64,000 nucleotides of DNA from Burkholderia thailandensis E264 (GTDB taxonomy: Bacteria; Pseudomonadota; Gammaproteobacteria; Burkholderiales; Burkholderiaceae), in NCBI RefSeq assembly GCF_000012365.1, contig NC_007650.1:2108001-2172000 (forward strand), written 5' to 3'. Both the position numbers and the translations under genes were made by a program. This document shows, piece after piece, positions 42,407 through 50,959 of this stretch. Every line of letters begins with the position of its first letter. Positions within the stretch are counted from its first letter, which is position 1. Below the pieces are notes generated by a model. The model ran no database searches. It saw only the letters and a program-made list of their open reading frames with translations, and was not told where the DNA came from.

Positions 42407-43471
42407 TCAGCGATTCAAACCGAAATCGCCCGCGTCTTCGTCGCCTGCGTCGAACCCGCCCCGCCCCATCGCCTCGCCGGCGCCCCGCACCGCGCAGGTG
42501 AGCGGATCGTCGGCGACCCGCGCGGCGAGCCCCGTCTCGTCGTGAAGCCGCTTGCCGAGATCCGCGAGCAGCGCGCCGCCGCCCGTCAGCACGATCCCGC
42601 GATCCGCGATGTCGGTGATCAGCTCGGGCGGCGCGTTCTCGAGCGCGCTCTTCACCGCGCTCACCACCTGGTTCAGCGGCGCGGCGAGCGCGTCGGCGAT
42701 GTCGTGATTGCTGAGCTCGATGGTGCGCGGCAGGCCGTCCGCGACGCTGCGCCCGACCGCGTGGATCGATTCCCGCGGCACCCGGCAGCTCGCGGTGCCG
42801 ATCGCCTTCTTCACGTGCTCGGCCGTGTGCTCGCCGAGCAGCACGCCGTACAGGTTGCGGACGTGATTGACGATCGCCGCGTCGAACTGGTCGCCGCCGA
42901 CGCGAATCGCCTCGCGATAGACGATCCCGCCGAGCGCGATCACCGCGACCTCGGTCGTGCCGCCGCCGATATCGACGACCATCGACCCGACCGCTTCCGA
43001 TACCGGCAGGCCCGCGCCGAGCGCGGCCGCGAGCGGCTCGCTGATCAGGCTGACCCGCGACGCGCCCGCCGCGAGCGCCGCTTCGCGGATCGCGCGCTGC
43101 TCGACCGCCGTCGCGTTCGACGGCACGCAGATCGTGAACTCGATGCGCCGCCCGAACAGCGAGCGCGCATGCGACATGTCGACGAACTGCCGCATCATCT
43201 GCTCGGCCGCGTGATAGTTCGCGACGACGCCGTGCCTGAGCGGCCTGACGGCTTCCAGATGCTCGGGCGAGCGGCCGAGGAGCGCCTTCGCCTGCTCGCC
43301 GACCGCCTCGACGCGCGCCTTGTCGGCCGCGCCGCCCCGCTTGCGGAAGCAGACCACCGACGGCTGATTCAGCACGACGCCGCGATCGCGGACGTAGATC
43401 TGCGTGCTCGCCGTGCCGGGATCGACCGCGACGTTGTGCGCAAAGAACCTTCCGAGAAAGGGTGCCGCCAT
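42407..43471 (-). CDS. MreB paralogue, actin-like
   Basis: This 354-residue actin-fold ATPase has phosphate-1 loop DPGTASTQIYVRDRGVVLNQ, phosphate-2 VVDIGGGTTEVAVIALGGIV and adenosine site GIVLTGGGALLADLGKRL. The connecting pattern RHGVVANYHAAEQMMRQFVD matches MreB rather than DnaK or FtsA. GAGG nine bases before ATG 43471 sets the start. No mreC or mreD follows, and the usual mreBCD operon is expected elsewhere in such a genome, so this is probably a second, specialised filament protein. An acidic tail (GDEDAGDFGLNR) is unusual for MreB. Confidence 0.9.
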   Translation of the reverse strand: MAAPFLGRFFAHNVAVDPGTASTQIYVRDRGVVLNQPSVVCFRKRGGAADKARVEAVGEQAKALLGRSPEHLEAVRPLRHGVVANYHAAEQMMRQFVDMSHARSLFGRRIEFTICVPSNATAVEQRAIREAALAAGASRVSLISEPLAAALGAGLPVSEAVGSMVVDIGGGTTEVAVIALGGIVYREAIRVGGDQFDAAIVNHVRNLYGVLLGEHTAEHVKKAIGTASCRVPRESIHAVGRSVADGLPRTIELSNHDIADALAAPLNQVVSAVKSALENAPPELITDIADRGIVLTGGGALLADLGKRLHDETGLAARVADDPLTCAVRGAGEAMGRGGFDAGDEDAGDFGLNR

Positions 43472-43762
43472 CGTGAAGCCTCTACTGAATCGGGTGGAAG
43501 GGTTCTGCGGATGCGTCGCCGGCCGCCCCCGGGCCGGTTGCCGGCGATGAGCACAATCCACTCAGTCGCTTAGCGGCAGGATGCCTGAATACTTTAGGAG
43601 ATTTCATGAATTTTCTATAGCGCGGCAGATCGCTTTGCACCGCCCGGCCGGCGCGAATCGCGGCGGCGCTTGGTCGCGGCCCGACAAAAGCGGTACTCTC
43701 TCGCTTTTGCCGATTCCGGATCGACGCTTCCGACCGTTCAGTCCGACCACACCCAAGCAACG

Positions 43763-46324
43763 ATGATGACGGCGCTCGCCTCTTCCGCCCGTCCGGGCCT
43801 TCGCGTTCCCGGCCTCGTGGCCGCCCTGCTGTTCGTCTGCATCGCGACGGGCCGGCCCGCGACCGCCGCGGCCGGCTCCGTGGCCACAACGGGCGCAACG
43901 AGCGCCTTGGCGGCGGCATCGGCAGTCGCCACCGCATCGGCGGCGGGCGTCGCTGCGTCGGCCGCGGCCGCTTCGTCCGCCGCCTCCGAAGCCACGCCCG
44001 ACGCGGCCGCAGCGCCGGCGCCCGCCCTCGCGACGTCGGATGCGGCAGGCGCTACGGCATCCGCGCAAGCCGCGCCGGCGTCGGCCGCCACGGACGCGCC
44101 CGTTTGCACGCCGGACGGCGGCCGGCCGGGCCGGCCCGCGATCGGCCTCGTATTGTCGGGGGGCGGCGCGCGCGGCTACGCGCATCTCGGCGTGCTGAAG
44201 GTGCTCGAGGCGAACCGGATTCCGGTCGACTGCATCGCGGCGACGAGCATGGGCGCCGTCGTCGGCGGACTGTACGCGACCGGGATGACCGCGCAGGAGA
44301 TGCAGCGGCGGCTGTCGCAGGTGAACCTCGCCGACATCGCGTTCGACGTGACCGAGCGCGCGGACCTGCCTCAGAAGAAGCGCGAGGACGAACGCCTCTA
44401 CATCGACAGCCTCACGATCGGCTTCGATTCGAAGGGCTTCAAGGCGCCCGTCGGGCTCGTGCAGGGCAACCGGCTGCAGGCGCTCCTCGCGAACTGGACG
44501 GCCGCCGTGCCGACGAACCAGCCGTTCGACCGGCTGCCGATCCCGTTCCGCGCGATCGCGACCGATCTGCAGACCGGCCAGAAGGTCATGCTCGACCATG
44601 GCTCGCTGCCGCTCGCGATCCGCGCGAGCATGGCGCTGCCGGGCCTATTCTCGCCCGCCGAGATCGACGGCCGCGCGCTTGTGGACGGCGGGCTCGTCGG
44701 CAATCTGCCCGTCGACGCCGCGCGCAGGATGGGCGCGGACATCGTGATCGCGGTCGACATCGGCTCGCCGTTGCGCCCGCTGAATGCGCTCGCGTCGCCC
44801 GCCGACGTGATGCAGCAGATGATCGGCATCCTGATCCGGCAGAACGTCGCCGAGCAGCGCAAGCAGTTGACGCCGAACGACATCCTGCTGCAGCCGGACC
44901 TCGGCAAGCAGACATTCACCGATTTCCAGACCGCGAACCAGGCGATCGCCGCGGGCGAGGCGGCCGCCGTCGCCGCGCTGCCGCGGCTTGCGCGCTACGC
45001 GCTGTCGCCCGAGCAATACGACGCGTATCGGGCCGCGCACCGGCGGCCGCCACTGCAGCCAATCCGCATCACGTCGATCGACATCCACACCAACGGCGCG
45101 TCGGTGCCGAAGCGGGTCGTGCGCAACGCGCTGCACGTGAAGCCGGGCGACGTCTACGATCCGCAGGCGGTCAGCGCCGATCTGCTGTCGCTCACGACAA
45201 GCGGCAATTTCGAGAACGTCACGCAGCAGATCGTCAACGAAGGCGACGAGCACCGGCTCGTGATCGACGCGCAGGAGAAGTACTGGGGGCCGAACTTCCT
45301 GCTGTTCGGGCTCGGGATGTCGAGCAGCTCGACGGACGAAGGCGGCTTCCGATTGCATCTCGGCTACCGGCGGCCGTGGCTCACGCCGTCCGGCCTCGAG
45401 TTCCGCGCGGACACGACGCTCGGCAGCGATCTGCAGTCGGCGCACGTCGAACTGCGGCAGCCGCTGTCGAACAAGATCGGCTATTACATCGCGCCGTACG
45501 CGGATTACAAGCGGCGCTTCACGAACATCTACGATAGCGACACGGACATCAAGATCACGCAATACCGCTTCCAGACCAGCCGTGTCGGCCTTGATTTCGG
45601 GCTGCCGCTTGCGCGGCTCGGCGATTTCCGCATCGGTCTCGCTTATACGCACCTCTCGGCGTCGCCAACGTATAACATGCCGCTCGAGTGGTTCCTTCCG
45701 GACAACGTGTCGCTGCCCGGCACGCTGTTCCCGTCCGCCTACGGACACCAGGTGAGCGCGCGCGCCCGGCTCGTCATCGATCAGCTCGACGATCCGACTT
45801 TCCCGCGCAAGGGCTATTTCGTGGAAGCGCGCGCCGAGCGCTCGCTGTCGAAGAGCAGTGACACGTTGTTCGAAAGCGATGCGCCGTTCACCGACGTCTA
45901 TGGGAAAGTGATGGTCGCTCAGCGGTTCGGCAGGCACAGCGTGAATGCGAGCATCGAAGCCGGCAAGAGCTTCGGCGGCACGAACTTCGGCAATCCGCTC
46001 GGCTACACGCTCGGCGGCTTCCAGCATCTGTCCGCGTACGCGGCCGATCAATTGAGCGGCAATGCGCTCCTCTATGGCCAGGTCACGTACATGAACCAAC
46101 TGGCGACCTTCAACGCGTCGCCCATCAAGGCGCTTTACGTGGGTGCGAGCGCAGAAGCCGGTAACGTGTGGACACCCGGCACGCGAATCGGCAGCGGGTC
46201 GCTCAAACAAAGCTACACGTTCTTCACCAGTCTCACGACTGCGTTCGGGCCGGTATACGTCGGCGTTGCGCTCGCGCCCGGCGGCCGACGCAACATTTAC
46301 TTCCAGCTCGGCCGCACGTATTGA
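43763..46324 (+). CDS. PlpD-like patatin phospholipase with POTRA and outer-membrane barrel
   Basis: This is an 853-residue type Vd autotransporter. A signal peptide (PGLVAALLFVCIATGRPATA) is followed by about 85 low-complexity Ala/Ser/Thr residues. The patatin domain starts with oxyanion motif GLVLSGGGARGYAHLG near 132. The nucleophile Ser lies in CIAATSMGAVVGG near 163, where the first Gly of GxSxG is Ala, and the catalytic Asp in LVDGGLVGNLPVD near 307. A POTRA-like segment (IRITSIDIHTNGASVPKRVV) and a BamA/TamA-type 16-strand barrel ending LGRTY complete it. It should release or expose a lipase at the cell surface. The start could be ATG 43763 or 43766; no strong ribosome site is seen. 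Confidence 0.9.
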   Translation: MMTALASSARPGLRVPGLVAALLFVCIATGRPATAAAGSVATTGATSALAAASAVATASAAGVAASAAAASSAASEATPDAAAAPAPALATSDAAGATASAQAAPASAATDAPVCTPDGGRPGRPAIGLVLSGGGARGYAHLGVLKVLEANRIPVDCIAATSMGAVVGGLYATGMTAQEMQRRLSQVNLADIAFDVTERADLPQKKREDERLYIDSLTIGFDSKGFKAPVGLVQGNRLQALLANWTAAVPTNQPFDRLPIPFRAIATDLQTGQKVMLDHGSLPLAIRASMALPGLFSPAEIDGRALVDGGLVGNLPVDAARRMGADIVIAVDIGSPLRPLNALASPADVMQQMIGILIRQNVAEQRKQLTPNDILLQPDLGKQTFTDFQTANQAIAAGEAAAVAALPRLARYALSPEQYDAYRAAHRRPPLQPIRITSIDIHTNGASVPKRVVRNALHVKPGDVYDPQAVSADLLSLTTSGNFENVTQQIVNEGDEHRLVIDAQEKYWGPNFLLFGLGMSSSSTDEGGFRLHLGYRRPWLTPSGLEFRADTTLGSDLQSAHVELRQPLSNKIGYYIAPYADYKRRFTNIYDSDTDIKITQYRFQTSRVGLDFGLPLARLGDFRIGLAYTHLSASPTYNMPLEWFLPDNVSLPGTLFPSAYGHQVSARARLVIDQLDDPTFPRKGYFVEARAERSLSKSSDTLFESDAPFTDVYGKVMVAQRFGRHSVNASIEAGKSFGGTNFGNPLGYTLGGFQHLSAYAADQLSGNALLYGQVTYMNQLATFNASPIKALYVGASAEAGNVWTPGTRIGSGSLKQSYTFFTSLTTAFGPVYVGVALAPGGRRNIYFQLGRTY

Positions 46325-46371
46325 TTCGGGATTCGGGATTCGGGATTCGGGATTCGGGATTCGGGATTCGG
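46323..46371. repeat. 7-bp VNTR, GATTCGG x7
   Basis: Seven exact head-to-tail copies begin within the stop codon of the PlpD-like gene: TGA is made from the preceding T plus the GA of the first unit. Changes in copy number therefore leave the protein end intact and only move downstream DNA. Confidence 0.95.
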
Positions 46372-46681
46372 GCATGATGCCGCGGCGCGGGCGCCGTCGG
46401 GGCGACGCGGCACGACGCGGCCGCCCCGGCGTGAATCTCGATCCGGCGTGCCGGCTCGGCCAGACGAATGCGCCTGCGGCGCGCCGGCTCGAAGACGAGT
46501 GCGCGGCGCGAGGTCGGGCCATGCGGTGACAACGCGGCGCGGGCTCCGGCCGCCGTCGCCCCCGGCCGCCGGCGCACGGCCTCCCGGCGGTGCGAATTGA
46601 CGGCCGCGGATTGAAAGCGCGAATCGGAGCCGCGCATCCGTTCGCGCGCGATGCGCGACGAACGCGCGCCCTCGACGCGCG
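46372..46681. other. Intergenic region, no gene seen
   Basis: The 310 bp lie between the VNTR and the stop of a convergent histidine kinase gene. Composition is very GC-rich, with CGGC-type runs but no recognisable terminator or gene. Confidence 0.4.
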
Positions 46682-47797
46682 TCAGACCGGCCAGCTCATC
46701 TCGAAGCGCGCACCGGGCAGCAGCAGCGGATCGACGACGGCCACGCGCCCGTTGTGCGCCTGCAGCACCAGCCGCGTGATCGCGAGCCCCAGCCCGTAGC
46801 CGGCCGTATGGCGATCGAGCCGCACGAACGCCTCGAAGATCCGCTCGCGCTCGTCGGGCGGCACGCCGGGCCCGTCATCCTCGACATCGATCTCGATGTT
46901 GCCGTGGCGCATCCGCAGGCCGACGGCGATCCGGCCGCGCGCGTGCTTGCTCGCGTTGCGCAGCAGGTTGCGCATCGCATACGACATCAGCCGCTTGTCC
47001 ATCTTCACGCGCAAGTCGGCGGGCAGCGCGACGCGCGCGTCGATCGTCTTGCTCGGATACAGCAGCGCGGCGTCGGCGACCTGCTTGTCGAACCATGCGA
47101 CAAGCGCCGTCTGCTCGAGATTCGACTGCAGCGAACTGTACTCGAGCCGCGCGTACGTGAGGCTCATGTCGATCAGCTCGTCGAGCTCGGTCACGTCCTG
47201 CTCGATGCTGTCGATCGCGTTCTGATACTCGGCGGCCGACCCTGGCTCGCGCAGGCTCTCGAGCGCGAAGCGCACACGCGCGAGCGGCGTGCGCAACTCG
47301 TGCGAGATGCCGTTCGTCAGGTCGCGCTGCGCGGCGATCAGCCGTTCCATTCGCATCGCGAGCGCGTTCAGCGTGCGTGCGAGCGGCCCGATGATCACGC
47401 TGCGCGATTCGCGCGCGCGCGTGTTGAAGCGGCCGCCCGTGAAATCGATCGCGCGCTCGCGCACCATCACGAGATCCGACCACACGGGCCGCATCCACCG
47501 ATAGCCGGCGAGCGCCGGCACCGCGAGCACGAACGCGGCGAGCGGCAGCGCGCCGCCCGGCAGCGCATCGAGCGCGCGCCACACCGCGCGTGGCCCGAGC
47601 GCCGAGCACAGCGCGGCGATCGTCCCGCCGACCGTCACCAGCACGAGGCCGACGAGATGCAGATAGGTCCGCAGATAAAGGCGCGACCAGCTCGGGACCC
47701 GGTCGGCGCGCGTGTCGGTCCACGAGCGCCGGAAATGCAGCCAGCGCCATTTGCAGTAGCGGAACGGGGATAATCGGTGCGCTTGCGTGCTGTTCAT
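46682..47797 (-). CDS. Sensor histidine kinase (RstB-like)
   Basis: The protein is 371 residues long. TM1 is LHLVGLVLVTVGGTIAALCS and TM2 ALPLAAFVLAVPALAGYRWM, with an unusually short periplasmic part (about 15 residues), then a HAMP-like linker. The H-box is RDLTNGISHELRTPLARVRF, the N-box MRNLLRNASKHARGRIAVGL, the G1 box VEDDGPGVPPDERERIFEAF and the G2 box TAGYGLGLAITRLVLQAHNG. Pairing is with the response regulator 344 bp upstream on the same strand. With almost no periplasmic sensor, it may sense membrane or internal signals. Confidence 0.9.
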   Translation of the reverse strand: MNSTQAHRLSPFRYCKWRWLHFRRSWTDTRADRVPSWSRLYLRTYLHLVGLVLVTVGGTIAALCSALGPRAVWRALDALPGGALPLAAFVLAVPALAGYRWMRPVWSDLVMVRERAIDFTGGRFNTRARESRSVIIGPLARTLNALAMRMERLIAAQRDLTNGISHELRTPLARVRFALESLREPGSAAEYQNAIDSIEQDVTELDELIDMSLTYARLEYSSLQSNLEQTALVAWFDKQVADAALLYPSKTIDARVALPADLRVKMDKRLMSYAMRNLLRNASKHARGRIAVGLRMRHGNIEIDVEDDGPGVPPDERERIFEAFVRLDRHTAGYGLGLAITRLVLQAHNGRVAVVDPLLLPGARFEMSWPV

Positions 47798-48140
47798 TTT
47801 CGAGTCGGGAATGTCGGAATTCGGTGCGTTGAATCATCGAGCGAAATCCGGCCGTGCCGGCGACGGACGCTCGCGGCGAGCCGACGGCGGGCGCGCGGCC
47901 GGCTCGTCGGCGACGCGGGCGGCGCGGCACGAACGCGGCGGCGTTTCATCACGTCGAACCGCGGGGAAAGTCGCATTGCGTCACGTCGCCCGGTGTCGTG
48001 TTGCATCGCGCATCGCCGCCGAGCATCACGGCGCGGCGGCGCACGGACGCACACATGGTCCGGCATCGACGGCGCGGCACACGCCGTTTCGAACCATGGA
48101 ACGCGCGGCCGGCGCGACGCCGCGAATCTCGACGCGCAGC
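47798..48140. other. Gap between response regulator and kinase, no gene seen
   Basis: The 343 bp split a two-component pair that is usually contiguous. No gene, dyad or repeat was found; the frames across it are Arg-rich shadows. The kinase may have its own promoter here. Confidence 0.4.
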
Positions 48141-48851
48141 TTACTCCCAAGCGTTCTTGCTGAACTGATAACCCTTGCTGCGAATGGTCTTGATCCGCTG
48201 CGGGCTGCTCGCGTCGTCGCGCAACTTGCGGCGCAGCTTCGAGATCCGCCCGTCGATCGTCCGGTCGAGTCCGTCGAACTCGACGCCGCGCAACTGCAGC
48301 ATCAGATCGTCGCGGCTCACGACCTCGCCCGCATGGCAGACGAGCACCCACAGCAGGTCGAACTCCGCCGACGTCAGCTCGGGCGCCGTGCCGTCGGGCA
48401 GATTGACGGTGCGGTTCGCGCGGTCGATCGTGAACTTGCCGAACGTGTAGCTCTCCGGCTGCCCGGGCGCGCCGTCCGTTTGCCGCACCGGCGCGCGGCG
48501 CAGTTGCGCCTTGATTCGCGCGAGCAGGATGCGCGGCTCGACCGGCTTGTGCACGTAGTCGTCCGCGCCGAATTCGAGGCCGAGCAGCTCGTCGAACGGC
48601 TCGTCGCGAGCCGTCACCATGATGATGACGCCGTCATAGTGCTCGCGCGCCTCACGACAGATCTCGAAGCCGTCCTTGCCGGGCAGGTTCACGTCGAGGA
48701 TCACGAGATCGGGGCGCCCCGTCAGAATCGCGTCAACGGCGTCGTCGCCGTTCAGCACGGTATCGACGACGTATTCGTGCTTGCGCAGGTAGCCCGCGAT
48801 CAGCGTGGAAAGGCGATTGTCGTCCTCGACGAGGAGAATCCGGAAAGGCAT
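48141..48851 (-). CDS. OmpR-family response regulator (RstA-like)
   Basis: The protein is 236 residues long. The receiver domain begins MPFRILLVEDDNRLSTLIAG; the phosphoacceptor Asp is in LVILDVNLPGKDGFEI, Thr in IIMVTARDEPFDEL, and Lys in DDYVHKPVEPRILL. The winged helix has LTSAEFDLLWVLVCHAGEVV and LDRTIDGRISKLRRKLRDD. The RstA-type ISKLRRKL string and the partner kinase support an RstAB-like pair. A GTG at 48899 in frame would add 16 residues, but the domain starts at the ATG chosen. Regulon and signal are unknown. Confidence 0.9.
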   Translation of the reverse strand: MPFRILLVEDDNRLSTLIAGYLRKHEYVVDTVLNGDDAVDAILTGRPDLVILDVNLPGKDGFEICREAREHYDGVIIMVTARDEPFDELLGLEFGADDYVHKPVEPRILLARIKAQLRRAPVRQTDGAPGQPESYTFGKFTIDRANRTVNLPDGTAPELTSAEFDLLWVLVCHAGEVVSRDDLMLQLRGVEFDGLDRTIDGRISKLRRKLRDDASSPQRIKTIRSKGYQFSKNAWE

Positions 48852-48874
48852 GGGCAAATCAGTCGATATGGAAG

Positions 48875-48955
48875 CCAAATGTTCTTTTGAAACAATCACT
48901 TAACGCGAACAGACGAAACTGACGCGCCTACTTTGTAAAATCCTGAAACATTTGG
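48875..48955. promoter_or_regulatory. Distant inverted repeat around the RstA-like promoter
   Basis: CCAAATGTT (48875-48883) and its exact inverse AACATTTGG (48947-48955) flank an AT-rich 63-bp segment upstream of the response-regulator start. It could be paired binding sites bracketing the promoter. Confidence 0.35.
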
Positions 48956-49190
48956 AATGATACTGCGACACGCGCCGGCAGACGAACCTCTTGCGTCGAC
49001 GGCCCCGAGACGCCCGGCGCGACAGCCGTCGCGGATGCGGCGCGCGACACGCATCGCTAGGCGATCGGCCGCGGTCCGCGCGATCGTTCCCGCGCATGCA
49101 TGACGCGCGCCACCGGTGCTTGACGAATTGGCGCCGAGAAGGTTCCGTACGGGCGCGCTTCACTCCCGCGGCGCGGCACGTACCGATTCG

Positions 49191-49445
49191 ATGAAATACC
49201 AGCTCTCGAACGCAATCCACACCGAACTCGCGCCCTGAATCGGCGCAGGCCGCGTCGCAGACGACATCCCCGAATACATCCCCGAACTCGCGAAAGTGTC
49301 CGCCGAACGCTTCGGCATGGCCGTCGTCGCGATCAATCGCGGCATCCACACGGTCGGCGACGCGCGCGAGCGCGTCTCGGTCCAGAGGATATCGAAGCTG
49401 TTCGCGTGCACGCTCGCGTTCCAGCTGCTCGGCAGTATCAGTTGA
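49191..49445 (+). pseudogene. Glutaminase 5' remnant
   Basis: ATG 49191 opens MKYQLSNAIHTELAP, then a TGA at 49236. The frame goes on with GRVADDIPEYIPELAKVSAE, RFGMAVVAINRGIHTVGDAR and ISKLFACTLAFQLLGS before the TGA at 49443. This matches residues about 22-82 of the intact glutaminase at 51388-52311. The catalytic Ser of the SxxK motif (SISK in the intact copy) is Arg here (RISK). The matching 3' end of a second glutaminase lies at 52342-52408, so this resident gene was split and decayed. Confidence 0.85.
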
Positions 49446-49466
49446 CCGCTCAGCGTCGGTACGACG

Positions 49467-49706
49467 TTGCGAAGCGTGTGCTTACGGTGGCGGGAAAAGC
49501 CTCCCAAGCTCCGCCATATCCGTCAAGCAGAGGCCAGCGTGGAAGTGGTGAAGCGGCTAAGTCCGCAGGGCCCATTTCCAGAACCATGGCTAGTCCGGCA
49601 GACGCGCATTCAAAAAAGCTCAGAAGCGCTCTTGGCGCTTGAGGCGGCTTCGAAACTGGTTGCGATGATCTGGGCGAGCCTGCTGCAACAGCGTTGCGCG
49701 CTCTAG
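49467..49706 (+). pseudogene. ORF remnant, unrecognised
   Basis: This 79-codon frame contains AEASVEVVKRLSPQGPFPEP, then WLVRQTRIQKSSEALLALEA and ASKLVAMIWASLLQQR. The composition is protein-like and less Arg-rich than shadow frames. It lies between the split glutaminase and the IS256 tail, so it is probably part of another mobile-element gene. The family is not recognised. Confidence 0.4.
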
Positions 49707-49966
49707 CGGCGGTCTACACGACCAAACGCTATCGAGAGCATGCACATGCAGTTGCGCAAGATCGTCAAGAACCGCGGCCACTTCCCGAGCGACGAAGCCG
49801 CCAGCAAACTGCTGTATCTGGCCTTGCGCAACATCGAAAAGGATTGGAAGATGCCGCCTATCACTTGGCGGCAAGCAGTTAATCAGTTCGCCATTCTGTT
49901 CGGCGAGCGATTCACCTCCGCCATCAACTGAGACCTTTAACCGGCCTCAGCACACGAAATTCCTGA
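49705..49966 (+). mobile_element. IS256-family element remnant, transposase C-terminus and right end
   Basis: The frame RALAAVYTT shifts by one base within an AAA at about 49722 to NAIESMHMQLRKIVKNRGHF, followed by PSDEAASKLLYLALRNIEKD, WKMPPITWRQAVNQFAILFG and ERFTSAIN with a stop at 49931. The VYTTNAIES and RGHFPSDEAA strings are hallmarks of the IS256 transposase C-terminus. The following GGCCTCAGCACACGAAATTC resembles the terminal inverted repeat of this family. The 5' four-fifths of the element is missing. Confidence 0.85.
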
Positions 49967-49977
49967 CACGTCCACCG

Positions 49978-50151
49978 AAGCGCTTCTTCGCGGGTTTCTT
50001 CGATATGAGCGAGCAGATTTTGAATCAATCGATAGTCGTCAATTCGAATCCGCCGGCGCGGCTAATGTGGTACTTCGCAACTCCGAAGGCACGCACGTAC
50101 ATGCTGCCGACGCTGACCAGCGCCCGCGTGCAATCTGTCTATCAACCATGA
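49978..50151 (+). pseudogene. C-terminal tail of a probable polymorphic toxin
   Basis: The frame encodes KRFFAGFFDMSEQILNQSIV, then VNSNPPARLMWYFATPKART and YMLPTLTSARVQSVYQP, and stops at TGA 50149-50151. The stop overlaps the ATG of the Imm52-type gene (ATGA), the coupling expected of toxin and immunity genes. The RLMWYFATPKA segment is like the closing strand-helix of restriction-endonuclease-fold (REase-5-like) toxin domains. Everything upstream has been replaced by the IS256 end, so no active toxin can be made. Confidence 0.55.
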
Positions 50152-50891
50152 CGACGAACATGCAAATTGTCACCCTGTTTCGCGATGCCCCCGATTTTGC
50201 CGAGCCAGGCAATTTCGAGGCGCATCTTGTACGGTTGTGGTCCGTTATCGAGGCACTATCGGGCAAAGACGACCGACTCGGCCAGTGGTACTTGACGGGA
50301 TCTACCGAGGAAGAAGCACTGCTCTACCCCGCCTTCGAAGCCTCGGGCGCACCGTCGACCGCACTGCTGGCGGTACTCAAAACCAAGTATCAAGGCAAAC
50401 GGAATCGGGCAAAGGTAGTCGGGTTATGGAACGGGCATAACAACCCGACCGATGGCGCGACGTTGAAGCTCTCTATCGATACCGGCCCGCTACCGTCCGA
50501 GGTAGCAATCGATCCGCCCAAGCCACGTGACGCGGAAACGGGACTGGCACCGCTCGCAGCCATTCAGGGCATCGTTTCTTTGCTGGTAGCGACCTACGCC
50601 CCCGCCGTCGTCTCGGTCGCACCGATGGATTATTTCGAGAAAAAGGTGTTCGACGACAAGCCCGGCGTCGGCTGGATGCTCTACTTGCCGAAGGTCATTA
50701 CGCAACAGCAGGTTCCGGAGGCCCGAGCGCTGATTCCCGTACCCGCCAAAGGCAAACAGACCGGCACGATCATCGTCAGCGTGACGGACGCCCCGTTCTC
50801 GGTCGACAATCCCGAGCACGTCGCGATCGCGAACCGCATCGAGATCCGGCTCGTCGATCAAGACCTGCTCCCCGCCTACGTCGATATCTGA
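50148..50891 (+). CDS. Imm52-family immunity protein
   Basis: This 247-residue soluble protein has VTLFRDAPDFAEPGNFEAHL, RLWSVIEALSGKDDRLGQWY and LTGSTEEEALLYPAF in its N-terminal half, and FDDKPGVGWMLYLPKVITQQ followed by IIVSVTDAPFSVDNPEHVAI in its C-terminal half. This is the Imm52 pattern of polymorphic-toxin immunity proteins. The start overlaps the stop of a toxin-tail fragment by 4 bp. GC content is lower than in flanking core genes, consistent with transfer. With its toxin lost, it is an orphan antidote that may still protect against siblings' toxin. Confidence 0.75.
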   Translation: MTTNMQIVTLFRDAPDFAEPGNFEAHLVRLWSVIEALSGKDDRLGQWYLTGSTEEEALLYPAFEASGAPSTALLAVLKTKYQGKRNRAKVVGLWNGHNNPTDGATLKLSIDTGPLPSEVAIDPPKPRDAETGLAPLAAIQGIVSLLVATYAPAVVSVAPMDYFEKKVFDDKPGVGWMLYLPKVITQQQVPEARALIPVPAKGKQTGTIIVSVTDAPFSVDNPEHVAIANRIEIRLVDQDLLPAYVDI

Positions 50892-50959
50892 GCAAGCCGG
50901 CGCGATTACCGCGCCGGGAGCGTTCGTCAAAACAACCCGGCCGGCTCCGCCCCATCGTC

